Below, piece after piece: positions 13,280-14,305 of a DNA stretch of 14,305 nt. Positions within the stretch are counted from its first letter, which is position 1; the number at the start of each line of letters is the position of its first letter. The notes below the pieces were generated by a model. It was not told the origin of the DNA, did not search any database, and saw only the letters and a program-made list of their open reading frames with translations. Source of the stretch: Candidatus Woesearchaeota archaeon (GTDB lineage Archaea > Nanobdellota > Nanobdellia > SCGC-AAA011-G17 > JAPLZO01); NCBI GenBank assembly GCA_026394995.1, contig JAPLZO010000052.1, positions 1 through 14,305 of the forward strand, in the 5' to 3' direction. Made by a program: the position numbers and the translations under genes.

Positions 13280-14167
13280 ATGTATAAGATAAAGCAAATA
13301 CCAGAGGATTTTATAGTTAAAGAGAAGATTAAATTAGATTTAGGTAAAGGAGATTATTTTTACTATTTGTTAAAAAAGAAGAAATGGAATACATTAGATG
13401 CTATTAAAGCAATAGCTAGTAAATTAAATATTCCTATTAAGAATATTGGATTTGCTGGCAATAAGGATAAAAATGCTGTTACAGAACAGGTTATTTCTAT
13501 ATATAAGACTAAAATTAATGATTTAAAATTAAAAGATATTGAATTAAGCTATTTAGGACAGGGTAAAGAAAGAATAAACTTAGGTGATTTAGATGAAAAT
13601 GAATTTGTAATAACTATTAGAAATTTAGATAATAAAAAAAAGTTAAAAATTGATAAAATTAAGAACTATTTTGATGAGCAAAGATTTGGAATAAATAAGG
13701 AAAATGCTATAATTGGTAAAAAATTAGTTAAAAAAGAGTTTAAAGAAGCTTGTGAATTGTTAAAATTGGATGTTATAAATAATAATTATATTAATGCTTT
13801 AAGAAAATTTAATAAGAGAATGTTATTATTTTATATTCATTCTTATCAAAGTTATATTTGGAATAAAGTTGCTGAAAGAAGTAAAGATAAAAAAATACAA
13901 ATAATTGGTTATTTAAGTGAAATTAAGGATAAGAATTATATTAAAATATTAAAAGAAGAGGGAATAAATGCTAAAGATTTCTTAGTAAGACAATTTCCAG
14001 AAATTAGTGTAGAGGGTTCTGAAAGAAATAATTTTGTGAGTGTTAAGGATTTTAAGTATAGTTATAAAAATGATGAGTTAAATGAAGGTAAATTTAAGTG
14101 TATTTTAGAGTTTAGCTTGTTAAAAGGTGCCTATGGAACTATTGTTGTTAAAGAGATATTTGGCTAA
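13280..14167 (+). CDS. truD: tRNA pseudouridine synthase TruD (tRNA U13)
   Basis: A 295-residue TruD, which makes pseudouridine at position 13 of tRNAs. The catalytic motif G-F-A-G-N-K-D-K-N-A-V-T-E-Q at 57-70 contains the nucleophile D63. Y-F-D-E-Q-R-F-G at 130-137 matches the family motif N-Y-F-G-x-Q-R-F-G. H-S-Y-Q-S-Y-I-W-N at 187-195 and the C-terminal F-S-L-L-K-G-A-Y-G-T-I-V-V-K-E at 278-292 are also conserved. It is shorter than E. coli TruD (349) and well below many archaeal members, mostly through a reduced insertion domain between about 195 and 245. Divergent from apgM, upstream of ftsY by 32 bases; its own TATA-like element points to leaderless transcription. Confidence 0.92.
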   Translation: MYKIKQIPEDFIVKEKIKLDLGKGDYFYYLLKKKKWNTLDAIKAIASKLNIPIKNIGFAGNKDKNAVTEQVISIYKTKINDLKLKDIELSYLGQGKERINLGDLDENEFVITIRNLDNKKKLKIDKIKNYFDEQRFGINKENAIIGKKLVKKEFKEACELLKLDVINNNYINALRKFNKRMLLFYIHSYQSYIWNKVAERSKDKKIQIIGYLSEIKDKNYIKILKEEGINAKDFLVRQFPEISVEGSERNNFVSVKDFKYSYKNDELNEGKFKCILEFSLLKGAYGTIVVKEIFG

Positions 14168-14169
14168 TA

Positions 14170-14179
14170 TTTATAAATA
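14170..14179 (+). promoter_or_regulatory. TATA box of ftsY
   Basis: TTTATAAATA, centred about 25 nt before the ATG at 14200. A weak AGGT lies at 14190-14193, so either a leaderless or a very short-leader transcript is possible. Confidence 0.45.
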
Positions 14180-14199
14180 GATGTTTTATAGGTAAAATT

Positions 14200-14305
14200 A
14201 TGGGCATGTTTGGAGCTTTAAAGGATAAGCTGAAAGGCGTAATATCAAGGTTTTCTAAAGAGGTAGAAGAATCTACAAAAGAAGAAAAAAAAGTAGAAAA
14301 AGTTG
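14200..14305 (+). CDS. ftsY: Signal recognition particle receptor FtsY, N-terminal part (truncated by window end)
   Basis: Thirty-five codons are visible: M-G-M-F-G-A-L-K-D-K-L-K-G-V-I-S-R-F-S-K, then a glutamate- and lysine-rich stretch. Archaeal FtsY starts with M-F-G-x-L-K-x-K-L-x-x-x-I-S-K-F-S-K followed by a charged linker before the NG GTPase domain, so this fits well, but the GTPase motifs lie beyond the window. FtsY docks ribosome-SRP complexes at the membrane. The start could be the ATG at 14200 or the one at 14206 (M-F-G); 14200 is chosen for its spacing to the TATA box. Confidence 0.7.
   Translation, partial: MGMFGALKDKLKGVISRFSKEVEESTKEEKKVEKV

Noticed and set aside
1..14305. CRISPR array, tRNA, rRNA, insertion sequence or attachment site
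   Set aside because: I saw no regularly spaced repeats, tRNA-like cloverleaf, transposase or flanking inverted repeats; all gaps are short and AT-rich.

Overview
This very AT-rich window (GC looks to be around 30% or below by eye) comes from an archaeon, most likely a DPANN-type lineage such as Woesearchaeota or Pacearchaeota. The evidence is an archaeal-eukaryotic information-processing gene set (GINS, eL42/L44e, eS27, aIF2-alpha, Nop10, PAC2 chaperone, archaeal-type TruD, ApgM, EndoQ). Further support comes from TATA boxes about 26 nt upstream of start codons, AGA-dominated arginine usage, unusually short versions of several proteins, and surface proteins of a type I associate with DPANN genomes. 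The lineage is an inference; no rRNA is present.

Layout. 72-899 (+): a polytopic membrane protein of unknown function with a clear internal duplication. 888-1919 (-): a PHP-superfamily hydrolase with a twin-arginine-like signal, convergent with and overlapping the first gene. 1975-2918 (+): a geranylgeranyl-reductase-type FAD oxidoreductase broken by an internal deletion plus frame change; it shares a symmetric intergenic promoter with the PHP gene. 2997-3353 (+): a small glycine-rich unknown protein. 3414-8082 (+): a run of four envelope proteins, namely a pilin-like or single-span anchored protein with three beta domains and a twin CX3C hairpin, a three-span membrane protein with a large cysteine-containing outer domain, and two paralogous lipoproteins. 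8122-9348 (+): endonuclease Q with a C-terminal PCNA-binding-like motif. 9345-12152 (-): the conserved archaeal operon gins51 - eL42 - eS27 - aIF2-alpha - nop10 - PAC2, with overlaps or gaps of only a few bases. 12186-13238 (-): apgM. 13280-14167 (+): truD, divergent from apgM. 14200 to the end (+): the start of ftsY.

How the genes fit together. The right half is housekeeping: replication (GINS), repair (EndoQ), translation (eL42, eS27, aIF2-alpha), rRNA pseudouridylation (Nop10) and tRNA pseudouridylation (TruD), proteasome assembly (PAC2), glycolysis (ApgM) and membrane targeting (FtsY). The left half is membrane and envelope. The four-gene surface cluster at 3414-8082 is the best candidate for an undescribed system: co-oriented, disulfide-rich, with two paralogous lipoproteins and partner proteins carrying matching extracytoplasmic beta-rich domains.

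Two start modes appear. First genes of transcription units have a TATA-like box centred 25-29 nt before the start codon and usually no Shine-Dalgarno, which predicts leaderless mRNAs. Several later or leadered genes carry GGAG or GAGGT Shine-Dalgarno sequences. No tRNA, rRNA, CRISPR array, insertion sequence or origin was recognised, and no gap between genes exceeds about 80 bases.
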